Shown one piece after another: positions 8,857 to 18,853 of a DNA stretch of 64,000 nucleotides (position 1 is its first letter; every line of letters starts with the position of its first letter). Source of the stretch: Peribacillus sp. FSL H8-0477. GTDB taxonomy: Bacteria > Bacillota > Bacilli > Bacillales > DSM-1321. Under the pieces are notes generated by a model that was not told the DNA's origin, made no database searches, and saw only the letters and a list, made by a program, of their open reading frames with translations. The stretch covers positions 1,302,001-1,366,000 of the forward strand of contig NZ_JBBODE010000002.1 in assembly GCF_038002765.1 (NCBI RefSeq), written 5' to 3'. Both the position numbers and the translations under genes were made by a program.

Positions 8857-10330
8857 ATTTTATTGCTTTATATTCTTTAATGACGCGAAGTGAATTCATA
8901 TCTGGATCTTCTGGTCCTTGAACAGGGAGGCCAGCTTGAATATTGGTTTGGATATAATCAAGATTTTCCTGCGTAATAATTTCGCCAGGTATGAAAATTG
9001 GAATGCCGGGCGGGTATACCATAACAAATTCAGCGATAATCCGACCAACCGTTTCGTTAAAAGGTACAACTTCAGTTTCGGCATAAAATGCATCCCGAGG
9101 TGTTAAGGCCAGCAGAGGGATGGATGGAAGCAAAACTTCAACAGCCAATGTGTTTTTATCTGTTAAAGGTGCAAATTCAGCAGAAAGATTACTTAAGGCA
9201 TTAAGAAGAATTTCAGCTTCAATTGACGTGTCTCCAGGTGTGATGATACATAAAATATTATATAAATCGGATAGTTCCACTTCAATATTATAAGTTTTAC
9301 GAAGCCATTTTTCTACTTCATATCCTGTAATTCCTAGTTCCTTAACAGAGATAATTAGTTTAGTAGGATCAAAATCAAATGTAGCTTTTGATCCAATAAT
9401 TTCTTCTCCTACACAATGAAGTAAAGGAATTTCATTAATCGCAGTTCTCAGCGATCGAGACAGCTTAATTGTTTCATCGATTAATTGATACCCTTCTGTT
9501 GCAAGCCTCTTGCGTGCAACGTCAAGAGAGGCAAGCAGGATGTACGAAGTAGATGTGGTTGTCATCATGCTTAGAATAGATTGTACATGATTAGCAGAAA
9601 CAAGTCCTTCTCGGACGTTTAATACAGAACTTTGGGTCAGTGAACCACCAAGTTTATGAACACTTGTAGCAGCCATATCAGCTCCTGCCTGCATTGCAGA
9701 TAAGGGAAGCTCATCATGAAAATGAATATGGACACCATGAGCTTCGTCAACTAAAACAGGCACATGATATGAATGAGCAATTTCTACGATCCTTTTTAAA
9801 TCAGCTGATATTCCGAAGTACGTCGGATTAATCACAAGTAATCCTTTTGCATCCGGGTGAGCGCTCAGTGCATGTTCTACAGACTCGGTTGTAATCCCAT
9901 GTGAAATCCCAAGGTTGTTATCAATTTCAGGGTGAATAAAGATCGGTACAGCTCCAGAAAAAACGATTGCTGTCATGATGGACTTATGAACATTTCTAGG
10001 GATAATAATTTTATCACCTGGCCCGCATACGGCCATTATCATGGTCATAATGGCTCCGCTTGTACCCTGTACGGAGAAAAATGTGTGATCTGCTCCAAAG
10101 GCTTCTGCTGCTAGGTCTTGAGCTTCTTTTATAATTCCCTTTGGCTGATGCAAGTCGTCCAAGGGGGCGATATTTATTAAATCAATGGATAAGGCATTAT
10201 CTCCGATAAATTCACGAAATTCTGGATCGATGCCTTGCCCCTTTTTATGGCCTGGAATATGAAATTGTACGGGGTTCTTTGCTGCGTGTTTTTTAAGACC
10301 TGTAAATAATGGTGTGTCAAATTGGGACAA
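8855..10330 (-). CDS. speA: Arginine decarboxylase (PLP fold type I)
   Basis: Converts arginine to agmatine, the first step of polyamine synthesis. The product has 491 residues when started at the TTG at 10330, giving (M)SQFDTPLFTG, which aligns with the known SpeA N-terminus; the upstream TTG at 10363 has no ribosome binding site. The Orn/Lys/Arg decarboxylase major domain carries the PLP-binding lysine in SVHKLGG (K226) and the cofactor Asp in VDEAHG (D195); the C-terminal domain follows from about 390. It faces SR1, whose RNA in B. subtilis affects arginine metabolism, as a conserved neighbour pair. Confidence 0.93.
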   Translation of the reverse strand: MSQFDTPLFTGLKKHAAKNPVQFHIPGHKKGQGIDPEFREFIGDNALSIDLINIAPLDDLHQPKGIIKEAQDLAAEAFGADHTFFSVQGTSGAIMTMIMAVCGPGDKIIIPRNVHKSIMTAIVFSGAVPIFIHPEIDNNLGISHGITTESVEHALSAHPDAKGLLVINPTYFGISADLKRIVEIAHSYHVPVLVDEAHGVHIHFHDELPLSAMQAGADMAATSVHKLGGSLTQSSVLNVREGLVSANHVQSILSMMTTTSTSYILLASLDVARKRLATEGYQLIDETIKLSRSLRTAINEIPLLHCVGEEIIGSKATFDFDPTKLIISVKELGITGYEVEKWLRKTYNIEVELSDLYNILCIITPGDTSIEAEILLNALSNLSAEFAPLTDKNTLAVEVLLPSIPLLALTPRDAFYAETEVVPFNETVGRIIAEFVMVYPPGIPIFIPGEIITQENLDYIQTNIQAGLPVQGPEDPDMNSLRVIKEYKAIK

Positions 10331-10553
10331 TTCTTCTAGCCTCACTTCTGAAAAAATTTGCAATAATAAAACAAATGAATTATAGCATGGATAAGAACTT
10401 GTGTATAGGTTTTTACTGGAAGGATTGGAAAGGATAGAGCACGTGATCGAAGATTGTATACAGAAGGATATGGAAGGTTTTTTCTAGTCATCTGTACTTG
10501 ATTTAGTTACACTATATTTACATGATATAGTTGTTAAAAAAGGGGGATATTTT

Positions 10554-11510
10554 ATGGATTGGAAAACAAGGGTTACGGAAGTGTTTGGAATAAACTATCC
10601 AATTATTCAAGGTGGACTTGCGCACTTAGCCTATGCTGAACTTGCGGCAGCAGTGTCTAATGCTGGGGGATTAGGGCAGGTGACGGCTATGTCGCTTGAC
10701 AGCCCGGAACAATTGCGTGAGGAAATTTTAAAAACAAAATCGTTGACAGATAAACCATTTGGCGTTAACTTTGCTATTGGTCAGCATGGAAGGTCTTACG
10801 AACATTTTGTAGAGGCTGCGCTTAAGGAGAATATAGCTGCGGTCTCCGTAACAGGGGGGAACCCTGTCCCATTTATGAACCTTGTCAAAGATACCCCAGT
10901 AAAAAAACTGGTTTTAGTTGCTGCAAGAAGACAGGCTGTTAAAGCTGAACAGTCTGGTGCTGATGCGGTAATGGTTGTTGGCCATGAAGGGGGAGGACAC
11001 CTTGGCAGAGATGATGTCGGCTCAATGGTATTGGTACCTCAAGTAGTTGACTCTGTTTCAATCCCTGTAATCGCTTCAGGCGGTTTTGGCGATGGTCGTG
11101 GGTTAATGGCAGCACTTGCACTGGGTGCAGAAGGGATTGAAATGGGAACAAGGTTTATTGCCACTAAAGAATGTGTACATGCTCATGAGGTTTATAAAAA
11201 GGCGCTCATTGAGGGGAATGAATATGATACAGTAGTAATTAAACGATCTATTGGTGCACCAGCACGAGCTATTGCAGGTTCATGGACAGATCAAATCCTG
11301 AAAATTGAACAGGAAAATGGCGGTTATGAACAATTAAAGGAATACATAAGCGGTCAAACTAATCAAAGATATATATTTGAAGGAAAAGAAGAGCAAGGAT
11401 TTGGTTGGGCTGGCCAAGTAATGGGCCTTATTAAGGACGTCCCCGCCACGCATGAATTATTTAAAAGAATTATTGACGAAGCGGAAAAGATTCGTTCAAA
11501 ATGGGCATAA
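10554..11510 (+). CDS. Nitronate monooxygenase / FabK-like FMN TIM-barrel oxidoreductase
   Basis: A 318-residue FMN-binding TIM barrel. The N-terminal YPIIQGG segment, the catalytic-His region GHEGGGH (His 144 and 149), the phosphate-binding GGFGDG (176-181) and GTRF (198-201) are the marks of the 2-nitropropane dioxygenase / enoyl-ACP reductase II superfamily. Whether it oxidises nitronates or reduces enoyl-ACP cannot be decided from these motifs. AGGGGG precedes the ATG. It is divergent from speA and 33 bases upstream of yktA on the same strand. Confidence 0.85.
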   Translation: MDWKTRVTEVFGINYPIIQGGLAHLAYAELAAAVSNAGGLGQVTAMSLDSPEQLREEILKTKSLTDKPFGVNFAIGQHGRSYEHFVEAALKENIAAVSVTGGNPVPFMNLVKDTPVKKLVLVAARRQAVKAEQSGADAVMVVGHEGGGHLGRDDVGSMVLVPQVVDSVSIPVIASGGFGDGRGLMAALALGAEGIEMGTRFIATKECVHAHEVYKKALIEGNEYDTVVIKRSIGAPARAIAGSWTDQILKIEQENGGYEQLKEYISGQTNQRYIFEGKEEQGFGWAGQVMGLIKDVPATHELFKRIIDEAEKIRSKWA

Positions 11511-11543
11511 TAATAGAAAACTTAGAATAGTAGGGGACTTATA

Positions 11544-11819
11544 ATGGAATATCAATATCCGATGGATTTTAGCTGGACAACAGAAGAAGTAGTCGATGTT
11601 ATTCAATTTTTTGAAGCAGTCGAAAAAGCTTATGAGAGTCGAATAAGTAAGGAAGAATTTATGATGGCTTATCGCAGATTTAAAGAGATAGTTCCTGGTA
11701 AGGCTGATGAAAAGAACTATTGTGATGAATTTGAAGGAAGTAGTGGATACTCTGCCTACGCTTTGTTGAAGAAAGCGAAGGAACTTAATTCTAATGAGAA
11801 CCTTTCATTTCGTAAGTAG
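11544..11819 (+). CDS. yktA: UPF0223 family protein YktA
   Basis: A 91-residue cytoplasmic protein of unknown function. The conserved opening MEYQYPMD and the AYRRFKEIVPGKA segment identify the UPF0223/YktA family. In B. subtilis yktA also lies near speA and yktB; here the trp operon has been placed between yktA and yktB. It is probably co-transcribed with the gene upstream. Confidence 0.9.
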   Translation: MEYQYPMDFSWTTEEVVDVIQFFEAVEKAYESRISKEEFMMAYRRFKEIVPGKADEKNYCDEFEGSSGYSAYALLKKAKELNSNENLSFRK

Positions 11820-11850
11820 GTAGAATAATAAGAAAATTCAAGTTCTTTGG

Positions 11851-11879
11851 TTGACTTCTTATAAAAAAGGATTTAATAT
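11851..11879 (+). promoter_or_regulatory. Promoter of the trp operon
   Basis: TTGACT (11851-11856) and TAATAT (11874-11879) are spaced by 17 bases. It lies directly before the T-box leader, giving a leader of about 580 nt before trpE. Confidence 0.8.
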
Positions 11880-11904
11880 GTAAAGTAATTAATCAAACAA
11901 TAAA

Positions 11905-12157
11905 AGCTTTGACGAAGAAGAGTACCTTATTGACTGTTCTATAGAGAGCCGGTGGTTGGTGTAAACCGGTGGGCAGCAGTAAGCGAATGGCCTTCCGAGC
12001 TCCAAACCGAACCTGGATTATTCAGAAGTAGGCTTTGGCGGATACGTCTTACCGTTATTTGAGACAGGTATTCAAATCTGGATACTATAAAGTGAGCTTC
12101 TTAGCTAATAAAGGTGGTACCGCGGGGTCCTCGTCCTTTTGGATAGGGGGCCTTTTT
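11905..12157 (+). promoter_or_regulatory. T-box riboswitch 1 (Trp, UGG specifier) with terminator
   Basis: The AGAGAG stem-I motif is at 11943-11948, the candidate specifier codon UGG at 12014-12016 (71 bases later), and the T-box GGTGGTACCGCGG at 12113-12125. The terminator hairpin spans 12125-12152 with T at 12153-12157. Uncharged tRNA-Trp would pair with UGG and the T-box to form the antiterminator. It is the first of two elements in series. Confidence 0.88.
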
Positions 12158-12186
12158 GCGTTCTCTAAATTATTAAAAACACGTTG

Positions 12187-12443
12187 ATCAAGAGTAGTAA
12201 CCTTTACAGAATGCGTAACAGAGAGCCGGAACAGGTGGAATCCGGTACGATAGGTAAGGTGAATGGACTTGTGAGTGTTTCTCTATCTCTGGATAGAGTT
12301 ACGGTCGATCCTCCGTTATAAGGATAGATACAGAGTAATCTGTATCAAAAAAGAGGAAAGCTAAAGGCAGCTTTCAATCTGAGGTGGCACCGCGGTAATT
12401 TTATCGTCCTCTGCAAACATACTGTTTGCAGAGGACTTTTTTT
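12187..12443 (+). promoter_or_regulatory. T-box riboswitch 2 (Trp, UGG specifier) with terminator
   Basis: AGAGAG is at 12220-12225, the candidate specifier UGG at 12290-12292 (70 bases later, as in element 1), and the T-box GGTGGCACCGCGG at 12383-12395. The stem-I base is visible as GATC/GATC and GTAAC/GTTAC. The terminator is a strong 13-bp hairpin (12406-12418 / 12424-12436) followed by seven T, ending just before trpE. Both elements must read through for trp expression, which should steepen the response. Confidence 0.92.
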
Positions 12444-12470
12444 ATGCGGAAAAAGGGGGAAATGAGAAGG

Positions 12471-13853
12471 ATGGGACAGAAGAAAATTAGTTTTCAGATG
12501 GAAACGGTAGAAGGTGATATTCATACACCGATTTCAATTTTCCAAAAAATGAATGGACCCAAAAAGTTTTTACTTGAAAGCTCAACGTCCCACCATGATC
12601 AAGGAAGATATTCCTACATGGGGATGAGTCCTTATAAAGAAGCTATTTCAAGGGAAGCCTGCATTGAAATTAGAGAAGGTGTACAATCCCGAGAGCAAGA
12701 TATAAGGTTAGTCGATTATTTAAAACAAGAGTTTATGTTCGAGTTCGAAGCAGATACGAAGATCCCTTTTATAGGAGGGGCAGTTGGCTACATGGGCTAC
12801 GATATGATTCGACATTATGAATCCATTGGGGCTGTGCCGAAAGATACTCTAGGGATGCCGGATGCACATTTCTTGTTTTTTAAAGATATTTTCATTTTTG
12901 ATCACCAGCAGCAAAAGATTCATCTTGTTACATCAGATGAGCAGTCAGAAGACAGGTTGAAAGAGATGAAAGAATTACTTAATCGACCACAGGCAGCAGA
13001 CGAAAAGAGTGTGGAACAACTTTCTTTTACTTCAAATATGACCAAAGCACACTTTATAAAAATAGTAGAGGAAGCGAAACAAGCGATTATTAACGGTGAT
13101 ATCTTTCAAGTTGTATTGTCTCAGCGTTACCAATCATCCTTTACTGGTCATCCATTAGGGGTGTATCGCCGACTGAGACTTTCAAATCCTTCGCCATATA
13201 TGTTTTATATAGATTTTGGTGATTATACAATCCTTGGATCTTCACCAGAAAGTTTAATAAGTGTTAGAGGGAAGTCCGTAACGGTTAATCCAATTGCTGG
13301 TACGAGACCAAGAGGAGAAACGGATGAGGAAGATAAGAGTCATGCGGAGAACCTTCTTCATGATGAAAAGGAATTAGCAGAACATAGGATGCTGGTTGAC
13401 CTGGGCAGGAACGATCTTGGTCGAGTTTGCGAAATTGGTTCTGTTGCCCTCAGCTCTAATATGAATATAGAACGCTACCGTCATGTCATGCATTTAACGT
13501 CGAAGGTGAGAGGTACCTTAAAGACAGAGTTAACGGGTTTAGATGCGTTGGCATCCTGTCTGCCAGCGGGAACCGTCTCCGGTGCACCAAAGATAAGAGC
13601 AATGGAATTAATCAATGAGTTAGAGGATTGTAAACGAGGTGTTTACGCTGGTTCCGTGGGCTATATTGGCTATGGCGGGGACCTTGATATGGCGCTGGCT
13701 ATACGGACAATGGTCATTAAGGATGATCTTGCCTTCGTACAGGCGGGTGCAGGGATTGTCTATGACTCTGTTCCTGAAACGGAATATGAAGAAACGAAAA
13801 ACAAAGCAAAAGCTTTGCTGGAGGTGCAAAAGCATGATCCTATTAATCGATAA
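12471..13853 (+). CDS. trpE: Anthranilate synthase component I
   Basis: Converts chorismate to anthranilate with TrpG as glutamine amidotransferase. I start it at 12471 (MGQKKISF, 460 residues) because GGGGGA lies about 10 bases upstream; ATGs at 12444 and 12462 are alternatives. The N-terminal domain holds LLES (34-37), typical of the tryptophan feedback site, which argues for TrpE over PabB. The chorismate-binding domain covers about 185-455 with PIAGTRPRG, EHRMLVDLGRND and GTVSGAPK. It is first gene of the trp operon, controlled by the tandem T-boxes. Confidence 0.95.
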   Translation: MGQKKISFQMETVEGDIHTPISIFQKMNGPKKFLLESSTSHHDQGRYSYMGMSPYKEAISREACIEIREGVQSREQDIRLVDYLKQEFMFEFEADTKIPFIGGAVGYMGYDMIRHYESIGAVPKDTLGMPDAHFLFFKDIFIFDHQQQKIHLVTSDEQSEDRLKEMKELLNRPQAADEKSVEQLSFTSNMTKAHFIKIVEEAKQAIINGDIFQVVLSQRYQSSFTGHPLGVYRRLRLSNPSPYMFYIDFGDYTILGSSPESLISVRGKSVTVNPIAGTRPRGETDEEDKSHAENLLHDEKELAEHRMLVDLGRNDLGRVCEIGSVALSSNMNIERYRHVMHLTSKVRGTLKTELTGLDALASCLPAGTVSGAPKIRAMELINELEDCKRGVYAGSVGYIGYGGDLDMALAIRTMVIKDDLAFVQAGAGIVYDSVPETEYEETKNKAKALLEVQKHDPINR

Positions 13854-14433
13854 TTATGATTCATTTACTTTCAACTTATACCAGTATATAGGAGAGATAG
13901 AGAGCGATATTCTGATTGTACGGAATGATGAGGTGACCATTGACGATATAAAAAAGCTGAATCCTGAAGCAATTGTCATATCACCTGGTCCAGGACGTCC
14001 TGAAAACGCGGGAATCTGTGTAGACGTAATTCGCACCTATTGTGCATCGATACCGATTCTTGGTATTTGTTTAGGACATCAAGCTATTGCGGCTGCTTTC
14101 GGTGGTAAGGTAATCGGAGCCAAACGTATTGTTCATGGCAAAACCTCCGTTATGGTTCATACAGGAACTGGACTATTTACTGGATTAGAAGCGAATTTTG
14201 AAGCAATGCGCTACCATTCACTCGTTGTGGAGAAAGAAAGTCTCCCTAAAGAGTTTGATATTTTAGCTTACGCTGCTGATGATGAAGAAATTATGGCGAT
14301 CGAGCATCAGACATACGCTTTATATGGCGTTCAATTTCATCCGGAATCGATCGGAACTAAGACAGGAAAGTTGTTGCTGCATCAGTTTATCAAAAGAATA
14401 AGGGAGGAAAAATGTCATGAAACAGTTTCTTGA
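13834..14433 (+). CDS. trpG: Anthranilate synthase component II, glutamine amidotransferase
   Basis: Supplies ammonia from glutamine to TrpE. It has 199 residues from the ATG at 13834, preceded by GGAGGTG; a longer open frame upstream lies within trpE and is not coding. Class I amidotransferase marks are the oxyanion PGPG (51-54), nucleophile Cys 79 in GICLGHQ and the His 169/Glu 171 pair in FHPES. It overlaps trpE by 20 bases and trpD by 17. In B. subtilis this subunit is encoded in the folate operon and shared; here a copy lies inside trp. Confidence 0.94.
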   Translation: MILLIDNYDSFTFNLYQYIGEIESDILIVRNDEVTIDDIKKLNPEAIVISPGPGRPENAGICVDVIRTYCASIPILGICLGHQAIAAAFGGKVIGAKRIVHGKTSVMVHTGTGLFTGLEANFEAMRYHSLVVEKESLPKEFDILAYAADDEEIMAIEHQTYALYGVQFHPESIGTKTGKLLLHQFIKRIREEKCHETVS

Positions 14434-15439
14434 AAAACTATCACTGCATCAGCCTTTATCCACTATTGAAATAAATGAAGCAGCAGCAGCTATCTTTGCA
14501 GAGCATACAACAGAAACGGAGATAGCAGCATTCCTAATGGCACTTAAATCAAAAGGTGAAACAGCAACTGAAATAGCTGGTCTTGTGGATGTATTACGGC
14601 AACAGGCTCTGCCAATTCAAACGCAAGCGAGAAATATTATGGACAATTGCGGTACTGGAGGAGACGGCTCACAAAGCTTTAATATCAGCTCAACTGCGGC
14701 ATTTGTTCTGGCTGGAGCGGGAATAACAGTTGCGAAACATGGAAGCCGCAGTGTTTCAAGTAAAACCGGTAGTGCGGATGTCTTGGAAGAGCTGGGAATT
14801 AATATCTATCTGGAACCTGCGCAAATAGAAGAATCATTAGAAGAGATTGGCATCAGCTTTCTGTTTGCGCCGTCAATCCAGCCTAATTTAGGGAGAATTA
14901 CAAGGATAAGAAAGGAATTAAAAATCCCGACCGTTTTTAATTTGATTGGACCATTAACCAATCCAGTGAATCTACACTCACAACTAATCGGCGTGTATCG
15001 CAGTGATATGTTGGAATTGTTTGCGAATGTACTTAAAAAGCTCGGCCGTAAGCGGGCAGTAGCCGTAACCGGGGCTGGCAATATGGACGAAGCAAGTCTT
15101 CAAGGAGACAACAAAATGGTTCTTCTCAATGAAGGAGATGTCACTTCGTTCACCCTGCACCCAGAGGAAGTGAATTTACCACTTTATCCAAATGATAAGA
15201 TTCGAGGCGGCAGTGCCCATGAAAATGCAGCTATCATGATGAGAGTTTTAAAGAATGAAAAAGGCGCATATCGAGATACAGTTATACTCAACGCTGGACT
15301 AGGAGTTTTCGCAAATGGAAAGGCTGCGACCATTTTAGAAGGTATTAACATTGCACGGGAAAGCCTAGAAAGCGGCAGTGCCCTTGCTAAACTTGAAGCG
15401 TTAATTAGTTATTGTCAAAAAAAGAAGGTGGTTATGTAA
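14417..15439 (+). CDS. trpD: Anthranilate phosphoribosyltransferase
   Basis: Transfers phosphoribose from PRPP to anthranilate. It has 340 residues. An N-terminal helical domain is followed by the PRPP-binding GTGGDG (79-84) and the KHGSRSVSS motif (107-115), both diagnostic of the family. A ribosome binding site GGGAGGA lies in the end of trpG, consistent with coupling. It ends 1 base before trpC. Confidence 0.96.
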   Translation: MKQFLEKLSLHQPLSTIEINEAAAAIFAEHTTETEIAAFLMALKSKGETATEIAGLVDVLRQQALPIQTQARNIMDNCGTGGDGSQSFNISSTAAFVLAGAGITVAKHGSRSVSSKTGSADVLEELGINIYLEPAQIEESLEEIGISFLFAPSIQPNLGRITRIRKELKIPTVFNLIGPLTNPVNLHSQLIGVYRSDMLELFANVLKKLGRKRAVAVTGAGNMDEASLQGDNKMVLLNEGDVTSFTLHPEEVNLPLYPNDKIRGGSAHENAAIMMRVLKNEKGAYRDTVILNAGLGVFANGKAATILEGINIARESLESGSALAKLEALISYCQKKKVVM

Positions 15440-15440
15440 T

Positions 15441-16208
15441 ATGGTAGATTTCTTAACTAAAATTCTGGATGCAAAACAAGAAGAAGTAAAAGAGCTCAAA
15501 CGAATTCCTAACCATATTCAAGAGCCAGCCCGAAAGGTTTCATCCTTGGTTGAAGTGCTGTCATCATCATCAAAAATGCAGGTGATTGCCGAAATTAAGC
15601 GAGCTTCTCCATCAAAAGGTGTACTTAAACTCGAAGTAGATCCAGCTCAGCAATCAACTGAGTATGAAGAAGCAGGAGCTGCTGCGATTTCAGTGCTGAC
15701 AGATACTGCGTATTTTAAAGGGTCTACTGAGGACCTGGCCTTGGTCCGCCGTTCAGTAAAGCTGCCCTTGCTTTGTAAAGACTTTATTATTGATGAAATT
15801 CAGATTGACATTGCGAAGAAGGCAGGTGCTCAGGTTATCTTGTTGATTGTGGCTGCCCTGTCTCAAGAAAAACTTGAAAATCTGTATCATTATGCGAAGC
15901 TGCAGAACTTAGAGGTGTTGGTTGAGGTTCATAATGAAATAGAGTTAAATCAAGCGATGCTTCTTCACCCAGAATTAATTGGGGTCAATAACCGGAATTT
16001 AAAAACCTTTGAAATTGATCTTGAGGTAACGGACAGACTTGGTGCCATTTTAAAGAAAGCTAATCAACTGTTCATCAGTGAAAGTGGAATTAAAACACCA
16101 GCAGACGTGTTAAGAGTAAAAAAAGCTGGAGCAAAAGGAATATTAGTCGGTGAAGCATTGATGAAATCGACGGATGTAGCAAAAAGTCTGGCTGCATTTC
16201 AGCTTTAA
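15441..16208 (+). CDS. trpC: Indole-3-glycerol phosphate synthase
   Basis: Closes the indole ring from carboxyphenylamino-deoxyribulose phosphate. It has 255 residues, a (beta/alpha)8 barrel. The catalytic Glu and Lys occur in AEIKRASPSKG near residues 50-60, the second Lys in LLCKDF, and the C-terminal phosphate site in ISESG and GILVGEALM. It is a separate protein here, not fused to TrpF as in enteric bacteria. Confidence 0.96.
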   Translation: MVDFLTKILDAKQEEVKELKRIPNHIQEPARKVSSLVEVLSSSSKMQVIAEIKRASPSKGVLKLEVDPAQQSTEYEEAGAAAISVLTDTAYFKGSTEDLALVRRSVKLPLLCKDFIIDEIQIDIAKKAGAQVILLIVAALSQEKLENLYHYAKLQNLEVLVEVHNEIELNQAMLLHPELIGVNNRNLKTFEIDLEVTDRLGAILKKANQLFISESGIKTPADVLRVKKAGAKGILVGEALMKSTDVAKSLAAFQL

Positions 16209-16224
16209 TAGGAAGGAGAAGTGT

Positions 16225-16824
16225 ATGAAGGTTAAAATATGTGGATTAACGTCTCTTGAAGCAGCTCAGACAGCAGAAAACGCAGGAGCCGATTTCCTTG
16301 GATTTATTTTTGCAGATAGTAAGCGGAAGATTAGTCCAGAAAAAGCAAAAGAAATTATTGAAAAACTGAATGGAAAAGCGTTAAAGGTCGGGGTATTTGT
16401 GAATGAGAGCTTGGAAGAAATGGAAAGAATCCAACACTTTACAGGGATTGATATCATTCAGCTGCACGGACAGGAAAGTGTTGAAAAGGCGGGTTCCTTT
16501 TCAATACCTGTTATAAAAGCATTTTCTATCCGCAACGAAGTGGATTTTAAGAAGATCGATGATTATCCTGTTGATTATCAGCTGCTTGATCTTCCTAAGG
16601 ATTCGGGATCTTCAAACGAAGAAACCTTGGATTGGCAAATGATTCATAGACTTCGTCAATCTCGAAACCGACTGATATTAGCTGGAGGCTTAACACCAAT
16701 GAATGTCTTTGAAGCAATTAAGTTGGTTCAGCCGTTTGCCGTCGATGTATCAAGCGGTGTGGAGACAAATGGTTATAAAGATCATGAGAAAATTAGATTA
16801 TTTATTAAAAATGCAAAGCTATAA
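16225..16824 (+). CDS. trpF: Phosphoribosylanthranilate isomerase
   Basis: Catalyses the Amadori rearrangement between TrpD and TrpC. It has 199 residues. The catalytic Cys is at residue 6 in the opening KICGLT, the catalytic Asp lies in LLDLPK, and the phosphate site is AGGL plus DVSSGVE near the C-terminus. AGGAAGGAG precedes the ATG. Gene order trpC-F-B-A is the usual one in Bacillus. Confidence 0.96.
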   Translation: MKVKICGLTSLEAAQTAENAGADFLGFIFADSKRKISPEKAKEIIEKLNGKALKVGVFVNESLEEMERIQHFTGIDIIQLHGQESVEKAGSFSIPVIKAFSIRNEVDFKKIDDYPVDYQLLDLPKDSGSSNEETLDWQMIHRLRQSRNRLILAGGLTPMNVFEAIKLVQPFAVDVSSGVETNGYKDHEKIRLFIKNAKL

Positions 16825-16842
16825 GAAATGGAGGCGTTACTT

Positions 16843-18060
16843 ATGAGTACAGTGGATAGCTATATACAGCCAACTAAAGATGGTCATTTTGGGGAATACG
16901 GCGGTCGTTTTGTTCCAGAGACGTTGATGGCAGCGGTTCTTGAATTGGAACAGACCTATGAAGAGTCAAAAAAGGATGAGAGTTTTCAAAAAGAACTTGC
17001 CTACTATTTAAAAGATTATATAGGACGTGAAACACCGCTCTTTTATGCGGCTAATTTAACAAAGATTGCTGGTGGAGCAAAAATCTATCTAAAACGTGAA
17101 GATTTGAATCATACCGGCGCACACAAAATTAATAATACAATTGGGCAAGCGCTATTAGCACAAAGGATGGGTAAACAGAAAGTCGTAGCGGAAACAGGAG
17201 CCGGACAGCATGGTGTAGCAACGGCTACGGTTTGTGCATTATTGAATTTGGAATGCATCATTTTTATGGGGGCAGAGGATGTTGAACGTCAAAAATTAAA
17301 TGTCTTTCGAATGGAGCTGCTAGGAGCTAAAGTAGTTTCAGTAGAACAAGGCAGTGCTACCTTGAAAGATGCAGTAAATGAAGCGCTTCGCTATTGGGTA
17401 GCGAACGTAACGGATACCCATTACATAATGGGGTCTGTACTTGGACCGCATCCATTTCCAGTGATTGTCCGTGACTTCCAAAGCGTGATTGGTATCGAAA
17501 CAAAGCGGCAATATGCAGAAATCGAAGGGGGGGTGCCAGATGCAGTTGTAGCTTGTATTGGCGGCGGTAGTAATTCAATGGGAATGTTTTATCCTTTCAT
17601 TGAAGACGAAACAGTGAAGCTGATTGGTGTAGAAGCGGCTGGAAGCGGGATTGAAACCGGTCTTCATGCGGCGACTCTTACTAAGGGAACAAAAGGTGTT
17701 CTGCACGGAGCGCTGATGTACCTTTTACAAAATGAAGATGGACAAATTCAGGAAGCACATTCCATTTCTGCTGGTCTCGACTATCCAGGGGTAGGACCAG
17801 AACATTGTTATCTTAAAGATCAAAACAGAGTTTCATATACTTCAGTGACAGATAAGGAAGCGCTAGAAGCTCTTCTGCTCCTCTCGAAGGAGGAAGGTAT
17901 TATTCCTGCCCTAGAAAGTTCGCATGCGGTTGCACATGCAATGAAGGTTGCTGCGAAAATGGAACAAAATCAGGGACTAGTCATTTGTTTATCTGGCCGC
18001 GGGGATAAAGACGTTGAAACCGTTCGTAGAGTGATGGGAGGGAACCAAGGTGACAAATAA
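16843..18060 (+). CDS. trpB: Tryptophan synthase, beta subunit
   Basis: Condenses indole with serine on PLP. I start it at 16843 (405 residues) because GGAGG at 16830-16834 is correctly spaced, and an ATG at 16828 overlaps that site. The PLP lysine is K95 in GAHKINN; the phosphate loop GGGSNSMG lies near residue 235. It overlaps trpA by 11 bases, as expected for subunits made in equal amounts. Confidence 0.97.
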   Translation: MSTVDSYIQPTKDGHFGEYGGRFVPETLMAAVLELEQTYEESKKDESFQKELAYYLKDYIGRETPLFYAANLTKIAGGAKIYLKREDLNHTGAHKINNTIGQALLAQRMGKQKVVAETGAGQHGVATATVCALLNLECIIFMGAEDVERQKLNVFRMELLGAKVVSVEQGSATLKDAVNEALRYWVANVTDTHYIMGSVLGPHPFPVIVRDFQSVIGIETKRQYAEIEGGVPDAVVACIGGGSNSMGMFYPFIEDETVKLIGVEAAGSGIETGLHAATLTKGTKGVLHGALMYLLQNEDGQIQEAHSISAGLDYPGVGPEHCYLKDQNRVSYTSVTDKEALEALLLLSKEEGIIPALESSHAVAHAMKVAAKMEQNQGLVICLSGRGDKDVETVRRVMGGNQGDK

Positions 18061-18835
18061 ACTAGCAAATGCGCTGCGTAAAGGTACAGACGAAGGGGAA
18101 AAGGCATTTATTCCTTATATTATGGCTGGTGATGGTGGATTAGATCAGTTGTTGAGTAGAATTAACAGGCTTGAAAAAGCAGGTGCTGCCGCTATCGAAC
18201 TAGGTATCCCTTTTTCTGATCCAGTTGCAGATGGGCCTGTGATTCAACGGGCAGGATTAAGATCTCTCAAACAAGGGGTGACCCTAAAGAAAATTTTCAG
18301 CACTTTACATGAGATTCAGGATCAAATAACGATTCCTATTATCTTTATGAGCTATTTAAATTCGATTATGGCATATGGGTTTGAGCAATTTGCAAGAGAC
18401 TGCGTTAAGTCAGGAGTATCAGGCTGTATTGTACCTGATTTGCCTTTTGAAGAAGAGGGGATATTGAAGCCAGTCCTTAAGAAATCGGGAATTGTTTTAA
18501 TTCGTCTTGTAACACTAACAAGTCCTAAGGCACGATTAAATAAAATTATAAAAGACGCTGAAGGATTTATATATGCGGTGACTGTAAAAGGAACAACTGG
18601 TACAAGAGAATCATTTGAGGAGGAAGTGGGTGTTTATCTCCAAGAAGTTAAAGCACTTAGTTCTGTCCCCGTTTTAGCGGGGTTTGGAATATCTACACCT
18701 GAACATGTTAAACAAGCTTCCTCCTTTTGTGATGGGGTCATTGTAGGGAGTAAAATTATCGACCTATTTGAAGAAGAAAAATATGAGGAAATGGAAGAAT
18801 TGATTTCAAGCGCAAAGACAGCTGGGATAAGGTGA
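18050..18835 (+). CDS. trpA: Tryptophan synthase, alpha subunit
   Basis: Cleaves indole-3-glycerol phosphate and channels indole to TrpB. It has 261 residues. The catalytic pair is Glu 50 and Asp 61 in [14 protein letters not shown]; the phosphate loops are VAGFGIS-like near 215 and VVGS at about 236. The start is GTG with GGGAGGG upstream inside trpB. It is the last gene of the operon. Confidence 0.96.
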   Translation: MTNKLANALRKGTDEGEKAFIPYIMAGDGGLDQLLSRINRLEKAGAAAIELGIPFSDPVADGPVIQRAGLRSLKQGVTLKKIFSTLHEIQDQITIPIIFMSYLNSIMAYGFEQFARDCVKSGVSGCIVPDLPFEEEGILKPVLKKSGIVLIRLVTLTSPKARLNKIIKDAEGFIYAVTVKGTTGTRESFEEEVGVYLQEVKALSSVPVLAGFGISTPEHVKQASSFCDGVIVGSKIIDLFEEEKYEEMEELISSAKTAGIR

Positions 18836-18853
18836 GCTGGTCAATTAGCATAT

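Noticed and set aside
13639..13833. Longer N-terminus for TrpG
   Set aside because: It lies inside trpE in another frame; the ATG at 13834 has GGAGGTG and begins at the conserved MILLIDNYDS.
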